A stretch of 64,000 bases of DNA from Algibacter sp. L1A34 (lineage in GTDB: Bacteria > Bacteroidota > Bacteroidia > Flavobacteriales > Flavobacteriaceae): contig NZ_CP047029.1 in NCBI RefSeq assembly GCF_009796805.1, forward strand, positions 2,458,501 to 2,522,500, read 5' to 3'. The position numbers were made by a program, and so were the translations under genes. The notes under the pieces are model-generated. The model searched no databases and was not told the DNA's origin. It saw only the letters and a list, made by a program, of their open reading frames with translations. Of this stretch, positions 8,510 through 16,531 are shown piece by piece (position 1 is the stretch's first letter; each line of letters starts with the position of its first letter).

Positions 8510-9028
8510 TTATTCTTTTTTTAAACTCCAATCTAAATCAAAATATTTCATTGTCGAATTCACATAGTTTTCAGGAACATATTTTGAAACATAGTTTTTA
8601 AAATATCTTTCCCTAAATCCTAATGCAAAAGAGTCTACAGATTGGTTTTCATAGAATTCAAAAGGTTTTACATTCGGAATTTTAATCCATTTCGAATTAG
8701 ATTTTCCGTTTATTAAATTCACCATTTTGAATGAATCCTTTTTTTGTTCCACTTGAAATTTCAGAGTGTCAATTATCTTTCGGTTAGAGAAAGGGTCTCT
8801 CAAATATTGAATCAGTGTGTCAGATTTGAATTCATAAGATGATAAATAGCTCAATCCACTTTGATAAACAACCACGAATCCTGTGTCAGTTATATGAGCT
8901 TCGTAGTATCTTTCTTTTTCCGTTGAGTCCAAATTGTACCAAACTCCGTTTAATTCAGATGTTCTCTTTTTAGAGCACCCAATTATGAGTGAAATCAGAA
9001 TTAGTAAATATGTTTGCGGTTTTGTCAT
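8510..9028 (-). CDS. Cassette gene: small lipoprotein
   Basis: I chose the ATG at 9028, which gives MTKPQTYLLILISLIIGCSK, a good lipoprotein signal with cysteine at residue 18, and lies 12 bp from repeat R8. The frame continues upstream through the repeat but that part is repeat sequence. The mature protein of about 155 residues begins with LNGVWYNLDSTEKERYYEAHI and looks like a beta-rich, lipocalin-like fold (LNGxW start), which is only suggestive. No firm family assignment. Confidence 0.7.
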   Translation of the reverse strand: MTKPQTYLLILISLIIGCSKKRTSELNGVWYNLDSTEKERYYEAHITDTGFVVVYQSGLSYLSSYEFKSDTLIQYLRDPFSNRKIIDTLKFQVEQKKDSFKMVNLINGKSNSKWIKIPNVKPFEFYENQSVDSFALGFRERYFKNYVSKYVPENYVNSTMKYFDLDWSLKKE

Positions 9029-9039
9029 AAATGAATGCC

Positions 9040-9164
9040 AACGTTTATGTATATGGAAAGTTGCGTGTTTGTGTGCGAGGATTTTCCGAAGGAAAATCAG
9101 ACGTAACAAACGTGCAACGACCTTTTGATTTAGCTAAAAATAGCAATTTTTTATATACGGTGTT
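9040..9164. repeat. attC-like repeat R8
   Basis: 125 bp. Arms GTATATGGAAAGTTGC and GCAATTTTTTATATAC pair. The hairpin is GATTTTCC/GGAAAATC. The right outer bases GTTACCTACA are matched by TGTAGGTAAC at R9. Confidence 0.85.
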
Positions 9165-9177
9165 ACCTACAGTATTT

Positions 9178-9753
9178 TTAATTCAGATTCGTGTATATTA
9201 AATCCAAGAATAATTTCCGATACATTATTTTTTGAAATTTATCTTCTGGAATTTTATTCAGCGCGTCAATTAAATATTCGCTATCAGTTTTTAAATCTCC
9301 GTAAGCCTCAAATTTGTTATAAGCTAATCCAAATTCAAATTGCCAACTTGACTTGTCTAAAATTTTTAGTTGTTCAAATAAATAACCATAGCAAGATAAA
9401 TGGGAATTAATCGGAAATAACAAATATGGGTCAAATCCTAAATCCGATTTAAGTTTCTCAAAAAACTCAGGCTCTATTTCTTTGCGACTTGCCTTTTTTA
9501 ATAATTCCGTATATCCGTTTTTGCTTATTTCAATCAGATATTTTTCTTGAATTAGTGAATTTTCTAATAAACTATGAATATTTTGTTTGTAAATCAGCTT
9601 TCCCTCAATCGGTCCAACTTCCGTAACGAGTCGATTATATTTGATTTCAGAGCATAATTCAAACTTTTCGTCCGCAATTAGGTCAGTCGTATTTTTAGTT
9701 GAACCACAAGCTGTGATTAAAGTCAGAATTATTATTTGAAGCAGTTTTTTCAA
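9178..9753 (-). CDS. Cassette gene: lipoprotein of unknown function
   Basis: A 191-residue lipoprotein with signal MKKLLQIIILTLITACGSTK and cysteine at residue 16. The mature part is mostly charged and probably helical, with paired aromatic residues (SCYGYLFEQLKIL, SWQFEFGLAYNKFEAYGDL). I recognise no domain. The ATG lies 10 bp inside the cassette from R9, the tight spacing seen in most units of the array. Confidence 0.72.
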   Translation of the reverse strand: MKKLLQIIILTLITACGSTKNTTDLIADEKFELCSEIKYNRLVTEVGPIEGKLIYKQNIHSLLENSLIQEKYLIEISKNGYTELLKKASRKEIEPEFFEKLKSDLGFDPYLLFPINSHLSCYGYLFEQLKILDKSSWQFEFGLAYNKFEAYGDLKTDSEYLIDALNKIPEDKFQKIMYRKLFLDLIYTNLN

Positions 9754-9763
9754 TATTGTAGGT

Positions 9764-9888
9764 AACGTTGCATGTATGGAAAGTTGCGTTTTCGAGTGCG
9801 AGGATTTTCCGCAGGAAAATCAGCCGCTATCGAAAAAAGCACTAACCAAAGTGTTTGCCTAAAATAGCAATTTTTTATACATATTGTT
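9764..9888. repeat. attC-like repeat R9
   Basis: 125 bp with hairpin GATTTTCC-gca-GGAAAATC and arms GTATGGAAAGTTGC and GCAATTTTTTATAC. The right outer bases GTTAGCGTGC are matched by GCACGCTAA at R10. Confidence 0.85.
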
Positions 9889-10226
9889 AGCGTGCGTTTA
9901 CATATTTCACAAAAATACTTATCCGTTCTTGTTAAGTAATTTTTAAAACGTCCAGAAATTCAATCCGCCGTACAAGTTGCGCTTTGCTTTGATCAGAAAT
10001 TATAGATTTAGCTTTGCCGTGTAGAAAGTTAGTCCACCGCAACAGTTGCGTATTTAATGGTCAGAAATCGGTTGAGTGAGTTGTCCGTTGCGTAATCTAT
10101 TAAACATCTGTTTTCGCTTCGATTCCAAGAGCTAATAGTTCTTTAATTTTTTTGTTAAAATTAAATTTTTGCGAAAGAAAATAGGGGATAAGGAATTGCT
10201 TTTCAGAGTAGAGTGGAATGCACGCT
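9889..10226 (-). other. ORF-less cassette N3
   Basis: A 338-bp unit with no open frame. Its middle carries CCGCAACAGTTGCG, then TGGTCAGAAATCGGTTGAGT, shared with N1 and N5. The rest is unlike them. Confidence 0.55.
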
Positions 10227-10351
10227 AATGTTGTTGTATAAGCTTTGTTGCGTGGTTTAAGCAGTTAATTTAGTAAATAAAACACGAACGGCGAAATTCC
10301 GGAGGAATTTCCCAAGTGAGCCAAAACTAGCAATAAAGTTTATACGGTGTT
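10227..10351. repeat. attC-like repeat R10 (AAT in place of AAC)
   Basis: 125 bp. The left core reads AAT rather than AAC, the only such case in the array. The hairpin is GAAATTCC-gga-GGAATTTC. The right outer bases GTTAGCCA match TGGCTAAC at R11. Confidence 0.8.
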
Positions 10352-10901
10352 AGCCATTGGCTTTTTCCGTTTCTATTTTATGTCCGATTTCAATTAAGAA
10401 TTCACGCATTAATTCATAAGTTTTGAAATCAGCATTGATATGATTAAACAATTCAGTTTCCATATATTCACAGCTTAAACAAATATTCAATTGTTGAACA
10501 AGATTTTCATTTTTGTCATAAAATAAAATTGCATCTCGATAAATTGGCGCACACATCCAATTCGGAATATCTTTTATTTCTGTTTTCAGAATCTCAATCA
10601 AGCGTTTTGATTTAGAATCTGTTTTTTCAATTCGGTTTATCTTTTCTGCTGAAAAATGAAATTGTCCTTTTTTATTGATAATTACTTGAGTGAAATTCAA
10701 TAATTCATTTAATTCAGACAAGCGATTTTTCTGCGTTTCATTTCCGCCATTTTTGGATTTTATATTAGCAAATTCAGATTCTAAAGATTTTATTTTTTCC
10801 TCAAACTTTTCTCCTCGCTGAAGAGAATAAGTTTCAAAGTATTCAAAATCTATATTTTCAATAAATTCCGATGATTTTTTATATGTGTAGTTCGGTTTCA
10901 T
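10350..10901 (-). CDS. Cassette gene: soluble 183-residue protein
   Basis: No signal peptide or membrane segment is present, which is unusual in this array. Residues about 28-75 form a charged coiled coil (EEKIKSLESEFANIKSK, RLSELNELL). A cysteine pair CLSCEY occurs near residue 143. The stop codon TAA is made by the GCTAAC core of repeat R10, so the gene runs to the very end of its unit. The start is 11 bp from R11. I do not recognise the family. Confidence 0.68.
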   Translation of the reverse strand: MKPNYTYKKSSEFIENIDFEYFETYSLQRGEKFEEKIKSLESEFANIKSKNGGNETQKNRLSELNELLNFTQVIINKKGQFHFSAEKINRIEKTDSKSKRLIEILKTEIKDIPNWMCAPIYRDAILFYDKNENLVQQLNICLSCEYMETELFNHINADFKTYELMREFLIEIGHKIETEKANG

Positions 10902-10912
10902 TGCTTGTGGCT

Positions 10913-11037
10913 AACGGTCACGGCTATGGTTTCGTTGCGCGAAACATAGACGGTTTTTTTGTTAAGGCACTAAGATAGTAAAAATGGGAGGAATTTTCCA
11001 GCGGAAAATTCCAGCGCAATGAACTATAGGCAATGTT
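10913..11037. repeat. attC-like repeat R11 (diverged)
   Basis: 125 bp. The most diverged member, with the hairpin GGAATTTTCC-agc-GGAAAATTCC displaced to the right half. The right outer bases GTTAGCGACA are matched exactly by TGTCGCTAAC at R12. Confidence 0.75.
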
Positions 11038-11389
11038 AGCGACAGTTTATTGATTTAAGAATCAGAGAATCACGTTCAGCTTATCAGTCCGACATTGTTA
11101 AGCTGATTGACTGCGACAATCTCTAAGGCTCTAATTTGGCGGATTAGAAACAAGTCCAGCGTAATAGTTGGGTATTATAACTCCAGATTGGCCGTTCAGC
11201 TTGTCAGTCCGACGCAGTAGAGTAGGTGAGCGAGGCAGATCACTACGGAACTGAATTTGGCTGATGAGAAACGAGTCCGACGTCAAAGTTGTTTTTTAGG
11301 AGTTGAGTTTTTTGTTTTATTTGGCTTAAAATTCTAAAAAAAATCGCGAGAAAAGAAGCTGGCAAAAATTTGCGAAGTGGATTGTCGCT
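11038..11389 (-). other. ORF-less cassette N4
   Basis: A 352-bp unit with no long open frame and a higher GC content than its neighbours. It has two related segments, CGTTCAGCTTATCAGTCCGAC and CGTTCAGCTTGTCAGTCCGAC written here as variants of one 20-base motif about 120 bp apart, and AGAAACAAGTCC/AGAAACGAGTCC. It is therefore internally duplicated. It only weakly resembles N1. Confidence 0.5.
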
Positions 11390-11513
11390 AACGTTTATGT
11401 ATAAGAATAGTTGCGGGTTTGTATGCGAGGAATTTCCGAAGGAAATTCAGACGTTACAAACACGCAACGACCTTTGATTAAGCACTAAACCGCAATTATT
11501 TTTATACGGTGTT
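11390..11513. repeat. attC-like repeat R12
   Basis: 124 bp, nearly identical to R20, with which it shares the duplicated cassette to its right. The hairpin is GAATTTCC-gaa-GGAAATTC. The right outer bases GTTGCCATT match AATGGCAAC at R13. Confidence 0.85.
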
Positions 11514-11682
11514 GCCATTTCGTTGTTTTTCAGAGTTCAAATTATCCGATTAAACTCCGTTTTCCACTTTTCAGCGATTGAGTAAATTCATTCAGCGTTT
11601 TATTCCGCAATATTTTCAATTCCGAAACTAGCTAAATTCTACTCAAAATTCATTCAGCGTTTGAGCGATAATACAGTGTCTT

Positions 11683-11871
11683 TTATTCAGCCGTTTGCTT
11701 TTTATTCCTGAAAATTTTAAAAATTAATGAAGCATTAATAATAAATGCAGGAATTATAAAAACATCTTTAACTGTGTTTATTCCCAGAACGTCATATTGT
11801 AAAAATATCATCGAAAGGAAAATAATAATTGTCGAAATTATTAATCCAGTTTTTATGTAATTCATATTCAA
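11683..11871 (-). CDS. Cassette gene: 62-residue membrane protein (copy A)
   Basis: Two hydrophobic helices at about residues 6-26 and 36-54 with a basic C-terminal tail (RNKKQTAE). The protein is identical to the product of 19088-19276, and the surrounding cassette, including its repeat, is duplicated there. About 165 bp between the gene and R12 carry a recurring ATTCAGCGTTT motif but no frame. The function is unknown. Exact conservation of the protein in both copies fits recent duplication. Confidence 0.65.
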   Translation of the reverse strand: MNMNYIKTGLIISTIIIFLSMIFLQYDVLGINTVKDVFIIPAFIINASLIFKIFRNKKQTAE

Positions 11872-11995
11872 TTTGTTTTAGTTAGATTTTCGTAAAGTTA
11901 TTCAATTCAGTTTTTTATTCAACGTTTTATTTGTCAAAAATTAGCTTTTTCTAAATTCAGATTTCCCTTTTCGAGTGCGTTACGCAATGAATGGC

Positions 11996-12117
11996 AACGT
12001 GTTTGTGTATGGTTAGTTGCGTGGTTAAGCAACTAAGTTAGTAAACTTTAACGAACCCGTGAATATTCCGCAGGAATATTCGCAAGTAAGCTCAATGAAG
12101 CAATTAAATATACACGG
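11996..12117. repeat. attC-like repeat R13, interrupted by IS110 copy 2
   Basis: Left 122 bp with hairpin GAATATTCC-gca-GGAATATTC and right arm AAATATACACGG. The GTT core is completed at 13347-13349 beyond the IS and is followed by GTACGTA, the inverted complement of the bases before R14. Confidence 0.85.
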
Positions 12118-12171
12118 CTTAAGTTAGCATTTTAATAAAAACACTAAATTAAGGCCTAAAAATAAGAAAGC

Positions 12172-12307
12172 ACAAAAGAGAGGAGTAAGGTTAATATACA
12201 CGCAGAAGCTTTAGACTTCGTCAACATTGAAAATCCCCTCTCTTTTCTACACAGATTTCGTACAGTTCTATGAGGCTTTTAGACCTCGATTTTAAGTCGT
12301 TGAAACT
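12172..12307 (+). ncRNA. Candidate bridge RNA of IS110 copy 2
   Basis: Identical in layout to the candidate in copy 1. The guide-like AATATACACG lies at 12193-12202. The flank of this insertion reads AAATATACACGG, so the match is 9-10 bases without mismatch, better than at copy 1. Assignment is by sequence complementarity only. Confidence 0.7.
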
Positions 12308-12341
12308 CGCGTAGATCGTCCTTTCAAAAAAACATTTTCTT

Positions 12342-13313
12342 ATGAATAAAGATATTAAATATTTTGGAATAGACATTAGTCATTTGGTGTTCGATGTCAC
12401 GGACTCTGATGGTAATTACTATCAGTTTAAAAACAATGAACTTGGCTTTAAAAAGTTCACGAAACTTTTAAATAATAAGAGTCATTGCGTTATGGAAGCC
12501 ACAGGCTATTATCATTATCAGTTAGCGTATCATTTGCTAGAATCTGGTATCAAAGTATCGGTTGAAAATCCATTGTCAGTAAAACGCTTTATACAGATGG
12601 GACTATCAAAAGTTAAGACAGATAAGAGCGATTCAAAACTTATTTGTGCTTACTCAGAGCAAGTAGAATTAAAGCTATGGAAAGGAAATTCTAAGGAAGA
12701 AATAGAATGTCTTCAAATCGTTAGAACCCTTTCTGTATATACAAAACAAAGCACTATGCTAAAAAACAAACTACATGGAGAAGCGGTTTTGGGAAATCCA
12801 AGTAAGCTTGTTGTAACGTCTTTAAAACGTAGTTTAAGACAACTAACAAAAGAGATGAAAACTTTGGAGGATAAGCTGTTAATATTAGTAAAACAATCAC
12901 ATCAAGATTTATTTACCCGTTTAAAAACCATTCCAGGTATAGGACCAAAAACAGCCATTATGTTAGTGGTATTAACAGGTGGATTTGATCGTTTTACGAG
13001 CGCAAGTGAACTTTGTAGTTACGCTGGCCTTACACCTATGATCCGGCAAAGTGGAAGTAGTGTAAAAGGGAGGCCACGAATAAGTAAAATGGGGAATCAA
13101 AAGCTTCGGAATTTATTATTTATGTGCAGTTTTAATGCGTGTAAATACAACAAAGCTTGCCGCGATCTTTATGAGCGAATCGTAGCGAAAGGAAAGAGCA
13201 AAAAATTAGCATTAATTGCCGTGTGTAATAAGCTACTAAAACAGGCTTTTGCACTAGCTAAATCAGGATTAATATATGATGGAAACTATAAAAGTACTTT
13301 AGTGAAAAATTAA
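12342..13313 (+). CDS. IS110-family transposase, second copy
   Basis: A 323-residue DEDD recombinase with D11, E52, D94 and D97, identical to the first copy except Thr204 in place of Ile204 in the GIGPK motif region. The reading frame is intact, so both copies may be active. Confidence 0.93.
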   Translation: MNKDIKYFGIDISHLVFDVTDSDGNYYQFKNNELGFKKFTKLLNNKSHCVMEATGYYHYQLAYHLLESGIKVSVENPLSVKRFIQMGLSKVKTDKSDSKLICAYSEQVELKLWKGNSKEEIECLQIVRTLSVYTKQSTMLKNKLHGEAVLGNPSKLVVTSLKRSLRQLTKEMKTLEDKLLILVKQSHQDLFTRLKTIPGIGPKTAIMLVVLTGGFDRFTSASELCSYAGLTPMIRQSGSSVKGRPRISKMGNQKLRNLLFMCSFNACKYNKACRDLYERIVAKGKSKKLALIAVCNKLLKQAFALAKSGLIYDGNYKSTLVKN

Positions 13314-13362
13314 TACATTTTTACTTGTTTTTTACCACAGTACTTTGTTGTACGTAGTGTTT

Positions 13363-13836
13363 TTAAAATCCATCAAATACTTTGTCAACAGCATCACTTA
13401 TAACTTTTTCTTGACTTATCATATTTATATAGGTTTTATCCGATTTCAATTTTAATGTTTTTTCTATATTCGAAAAGCTCCAATCATAAGTTCCGCTAAA
13501 AATTTTATTTGTCAATTCAGATTCAGAGTTTGAGTGATTAGAGTTAATTTTCAATTTCCCTTTATCAAAAGTGAATTCTGTTTTTAATTTCTCTGATTCA
13601 AATCCAGGAAGAGTTATAGTTGAGTCAGCAACTTTAAAAGTCAAACTTTCAGAGTTTTCATATCCAGCATAAATAATTCGGATTGTTTGATTCAGAGTTT
13701 TTGGAAATACACTTTTTCCATCATAAGTCATTTCAGTTATAATCCAATTCCCATCCAGTTCGATTTGATTATTCGTATCACACGATAAAAAAGTCAAAAT
13801 CATTAATATAAGAATGAAGTTTCTCATTTGGTTCAC
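13363..13836 (-). CDS. Cassette gene: lipocalin-like lipoprotein
   Basis: A 157-residue lipoprotein. Starts at 13836 or at the ATG three codons in (MRNFILILMILTFLSC) both give a good lipobox, with cysteine 19 from the longer form. The mature part (LDGNWIITEMTYDGKSV, IIYAGYENSESLTFKVADS, FSGTYDWSFSNIEKTLKL) has the alternating pattern and GxW start of small lipocalin-like beta barrels. The family assignment is an inference. The start lies 9 bp from R14. Confidence 0.7.
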   Translation of the reverse strand: MNQMRNFILILMILTFLSCDTNNQIELDGNWIITEMTYDGKSVFPKTLNQTIRIIYAGYENSESLTFKVADSTITLPGFESEKLKTEFTFDKGKLKINSNHSNSESELTNKIFSGTYDWSFSNIEKTLKLKSDKTYINMISQEKVISDAVDKVFDGF

Positions 13837-13845
13837 ATTACGTAC

Positions 13846-13971
13846 AACGGTTACGTATAAGAATAGTGCGTAGTTTGTGTGCGAGGATTTTCCGAAGGAA
13901 AATCAGATGCAACCAAACGCGCATTTACTCTTGGTTAGGTACTAAACTAAGCATTATTTTTATACAATGTT
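13846..13971. repeat. attC-like repeat R14
   Basis: 126 bp, close to R2 and R5, with the GATTTTCC/GGAAAATC hairpin. The right outer bases GTTGGCAT match ATGCCAAC at R15. Confidence 0.85.
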
Positions 13972-14236
13972 GGCATGCGTGTTTTTTTTGTTGGACTTAT
14001 TTTACGACAGATATGCGTTTGAATTTAGAAAAGTGAGAGTTTTTTTGAGCATGAGTAAAGTCAGTCGCGCGTAATCTTTGAGTTTCGTTTGTCAAAAGTC
14101 AGATGTTTTGCGCAAGAGTAAAGTCAGTCGTAAGCAACAGTTGCGCTTTAAATGGTCAGAAGTCGGTTGAGTGAGTTTTTTAACAACTTTTAAGCTCGTT
14201 TATATATTTTTTTGAGCTGAGTGAGACATGAATGCC
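13972..14236 (-). other. ORF-less cassette N5
   Basis: A 265-bp unit that is plainly homologous to N1 along its whole length: TGGACTTATTTTACGA, GAGCATGAGTAAAGTCAGTC, TTGCGCAAGAGTAAAGTC, AGCAACAGTTGCG, TGGTCAGAAGTCGGTTGAGT and GAGCTGAGTGAGACATGAAT all recur in order. No open frame is present in either copy. Confidence 0.6.
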
Positions 14237-14362
14237 AACGTGATTGTGTATGGTTAGTTGCGTGATTTAAGGAACTAAGTTAGCAAATAAATCACAGATA
14301 GAATATTCCGCAGGAATGTTCGTAAGTAGGCTTAAAATAAGCAATTAATTATACACGGTGTT
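14237..14362. repeat. attC-like repeat R15
   Basis: 126 bp, of the subclass with right arm AATTATACACGGTGTT and hairpin GAATATTCC-gca-GGAATGTTC. The right outer bases GTTGTGGTG match CACCACAAC at R16. Confidence 0.85.
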
Positions 14363-14387
14363 GTGGTGTCGTTTTTTATTACTTCTA

Positions 14388-14945
14388 TTAATAATCAAAT
14401 TTATACGAATTAGTTGTATGTCCTTTTTTCCAATTTTTAAATTCAACGTTCACAATTACTTCTTGTGTTCCGTGAATTTTTTCTTTAAAATCAAAGTTTT
14501 CTTGATATGAAATTCCATATTTATTTAGGACTTCATCAATTTTGTTTTTTTCCAATTCCGCTTTTTTATATTCTCCTCTATATTTATTCAGTTTAGAGTA
14601 AGCAGCTGCCAGAAATGAAAATCCAGCTGCAATCATTCCAATTTTCACATACCATAAATACAAGCTAAATATTTTCCAGTCAGATAAAAAGTACCCAAGA
14701 AGTATTAAAAGAAAACCAATAATTATTGTGCCGTAAAAAGTCAGATGTGTTGACTTTTGGTTTCTGCGGATTATTTCCAATTCGAGATTTGCAATTTCTA
14801 ATTTTTCTTGAAATTTTTTGTCAAGTGTAATTTTTGAGCAAATATTATTAAAATCAGGTCTTTTATTGGTCAAATTACAAGTCAATCCTTTTTCAAGACT
14901 CGTTATTTGGTTTTCGCATAAATCACAATGTCGTGAAAAATTCAT
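14388..14945 (-). CDS. Cassette gene: membrane protein with N-terminal cysteine cluster
   Basis: The 185-residue product starts with cysteines at about positions 7, 10, 23 and 36 (CDLC, LTC, NNIC), suggesting a small zinc-binding unit. A helical segment follows, then two membrane helices at about 75-95 and 100-120 (IIIGFLLILLGYFL, IGMIAAGFSFLAAAY) and a charged C-terminal domain with a KKAELEKNKIDEVLNKYG helix. I do not recognise the family. It is one of the few cassette products with a possible metal site. Confidence 0.68.
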   Translation of the reverse strand: MNFSRHCDLCENQITSLEKGLTCNLTNKRPDFNNICSKITLDKKFQEKLEIANLELEIIRRNQKSTHLTFYGTIIIGFLLILLGYFLSDWKIFSLYLWYVKIGMIAAGFSFLAAAYSKLNKYRGEYKKAELEKNKIDEVLNKYGISYQENFDFKEKIHGTQEVIVNVEFKNWKKGHTTNSYKFDY

Positions 14946-15008
14946 TAAAATGTCAGTTCGGTTTTAGTCAGTTTTTGATTCCAGCGTTCGTTTTGGTAAA
15001 TGCACCAC

Positions 15009-15135
15009 AACGTTTATGTATATAATTCAGTAAGGAATTTAAAATTAACTGATTTTCAGATGTTTAACTGTCTTTTTTAAACGCGCGATTTACTCAAATT
15101 GATTACTTAACTCCTTATTGATTATATACTGTGTT
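15009..15135. repeat. attC-like repeat R16 (diverged)
   Basis: 127 bp. The arms GTATATAATTCAGTAAGGA and TCCTTATTGATTATATAC pair well, but the central hairpin is not of the TTCCGNAGGAA type. The right outer bases GTTGTATG match CATACAAC at R17, which lies 1.4 kb away. Confidence 0.75.
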
Positions 15136-15205
15136 GTATGTCAGGTGTTTTTATTTTCAGATTGTAAGTTAATTCTTTTTTATAACTTGTTCAAAAATAT
15201 AATTT

Positions 15206-15580
15206 ATGTCAGGTATTAAAAAAGATAAAATTCTAAAACTGCTTTTAAAAGTCTATGATGACAATAGTTATACAACGTCAAGAACAACAGATGGTGGTAA
15301 AACATTAAGTGTTGAGGATATCCATCGAAAAACTAATTATAGTTTAGATTCAGTTAATTTACTCATAGGTGCTCTCCACTATAACGACTATATTAAAAAA
15401 TTCCGATTACACGGTAAAGGCGAAACTGATTTTTGGGGAATAACTGATAAAGGACGAAATGCTATATCCGAAAACAACTTCGTTTGGTATTATAAGACTG
15501 ATAACATATTCAAAGTTATTGGGTTAGCACTCGCTTTATTTGGAACTCTAAATTCCATATTTCATTTTACAGATAGATAG
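15206..15580 (+). CDS. Cassette gene on the reverse orientation: winged-helix-like protein with membrane tail
   Basis: One of two plus-strand genes in the array, opposite to all other cargo. The first about 95 residues look like a winged helix (LSVEDIHRKTNYSLDSVNLLIGALHYNDYIKKF, then FWGITDKGRNAIS as the wing). Residues about 103-118 (VIGLALALFGTLNSIFHF) form one hydrophobic segment. The product is probably a DNA- or partner-binding domain held at the membrane. Its 3' end overlaps a small minus-strand frame at 15567-15701 by 14 bp. Confidence 0.65.
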   Translation: MSGIKKDKILKLLLKVYDDNSYTTSRTTDGGKTLSVEDIHRKTNYSLDSVNLLIGALHYNDYIKKFRLHGKGETDFWGITDKGRNAISENNFVWYYKTDNIFKVIGLALALFGTLNSIFHFTDR

Positions 15581-15701
15581 AGAGTATAACTGAAATTACT
15601 ATAAATATTGGTATAGCTATATCTGTTATTTTTCCAATTAATACCATTCTCTTTTCTGTTCGTTCTTCCTTTTCTATAAACTGTTTTAATTCTTCTGTCA
15701 T
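15567..15701 (-). CDS. Small ORF: 44-residue single-pass membrane peptide
   Basis: The frame begins ATG at 15701 and reads MTEELKQFIEKEERTEKRMV, then one hydrophobic helix (IAIPIFIVISVILSIYL) to the stop. A charged amphipathic start followed by a single helix is a typical small membrane protein. It has the normal cassette orientation and converges on the preceding plus-strand gene, overlapping it by 14 bp. It could be a chance frame. Confidence 0.4.
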   Translation of the reverse strand: MTEELKQFIEKEERTEKRMVLIGKITDIAIPIFIVISVILSIYL

Positions 15702-15851
15702 ATTCTTATTTCATTTCGTGCGTTATATGCCGCACAGTTAGTAATTCCGATTGAGTGAGCTTTTCACGTACTACTTGTCAGTCATACGTAACAGTTGCGT
15801 TGTGCTTTGGTCAGTCAGATTTTTATTATATTAGTAAAAAATATATTTTCA

Positions 15852-16298
15852 ATGTCAATCAATCATAATTTAGAAAACTTAACTAGCGAACAAAACCAAA
15901 ACTTAGGGTTAGCTAATACTCTTTTGGATAATCTTAATACCATCAAACCTTCTAATTTGAGAAAGTCTTCATTAAAATATGACGGTAATAAGTTTACTAT
16001 TGTGCAGACAGGTTTTAACCATAAGTTTTTAATAGATGATATTCATTTAGCTATAAAAGGTGATTATCAAGCTCATAAAGACTTTATTTTAAATTCTGTA
16101 CTAAAAGAGATAGACGATTATAATTTCAGTGATAAGAGTATGTCAAAGTATGGTAATATGAAAGTTATGTTAGAATCTATTATGAAATATTACGGTTTTG
16201 ACTGTAGTGTTAGATACCCTTTATATTCTAATAATGAAGATTTTAAAGGCTTTTTAAAAACCCTGAACATTTCTATAGAAAAAGTAACTCTTAATTAA
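15852..16298 (+). CDS. Cassette gene on the reverse orientation: unknown 148-residue protein
   Basis: The ATG at 15852 gives MSINHNLENLTSEQNQNLGLA. A longer frame begins at 15795 but its first 19 residues come from the conserved non-coding motif GTAACAGTTGCGTTG and look unsuitable. The product is soluble, with no signal peptide, and contains a hydrophobic core around FLIDDIHLAIKGDYQAHKDF and a basic tail. I do not recognise it. It converges on a small minus-strand frame with a 4-bp overlap. Confidence 0.55.
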   Translation: MSINHNLENLTSEQNQNLGLANTLLDNLNTIKPSNLRKSSLKYDGNKFTIVQTGFNHKFLIDDIHLAIKGDYQAHKDFILNSVLKEIDDYNFSDKSMSKYGNMKVMLESIMKYYGFDCSVRYPLYSNNEDFKGFLKTLNISIEKVTLN

Positions 16299-16462
16299 GG
16301 CTCTGTATTTATTTGTTTCAAAGTATTTATGTAGATACACTTATAATCTACTTCACATACACCTTTTTCTGGATGTTCAATATATACTAATTTTCCAAGC
16401 ATAAATCTTGATAAATCATCTCCAGTTATTTTTACAAGGCTTGGTCCAAGTTCAGTATTCAT
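16295..16462 (-). CDS. Small ORF: 55-residue cassette-oriented protein
   Basis: The frame runs from ATG at 16462 (MNTELGPSLVKITGDDLSRF) to TAA at 16295, overlapping the end of the plus-strand gene by 4 bp. The product is soluble with balanced charge and continues LGKLVYIEHPEKGVCEVDYK. It has the usual cassette orientation and lies about 70 bp from R17, so it may be the proper first gene of this 1.4-kb unit. No family is recognised. Confidence 0.45.
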   Translation of the reverse strand: MNTELGPSLVKITGDDLSRFMLGKLVYIEHPEKGVCEVDYKCIYINTLKQINTEP

Positions 16463-16531
16463 AAGTCATTGTTATTTCAACAACTCTTTTATATACTTCT
16501 ATACTGTATGAGTGGGTTAGTACTTGCATAC

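Larger units (their letters stand above)
12118..13347 (+). mobile_element. IS110-family insertion sequence, copy 2
   Basis: 1230 bp, the same length as copy 1 and almost identical along its length. It occupies the same position in R13 as copy 1 does in R4, immediately before GTT. Both host repeats belong to the subclass whose right arm reads TATACACGGTGTT. Confidence 0.9.

Noticed and set aside
9029..9128. Upstream extension of the lipoprotein gene at 8510 and the plus-strand frame over it
   Set aside because: Both read repeat R8. The internal ATG at 9028 gives a proper lipoprotein signal.
15720..15850. A separate small RNA gene between the two plus-strand cassette genes
   Set aside because: The segment shares AACAGTTGCG with the gene-free cassettes, but alone it shows no clear promoter or terminator. 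I report it only as part of that motif family.
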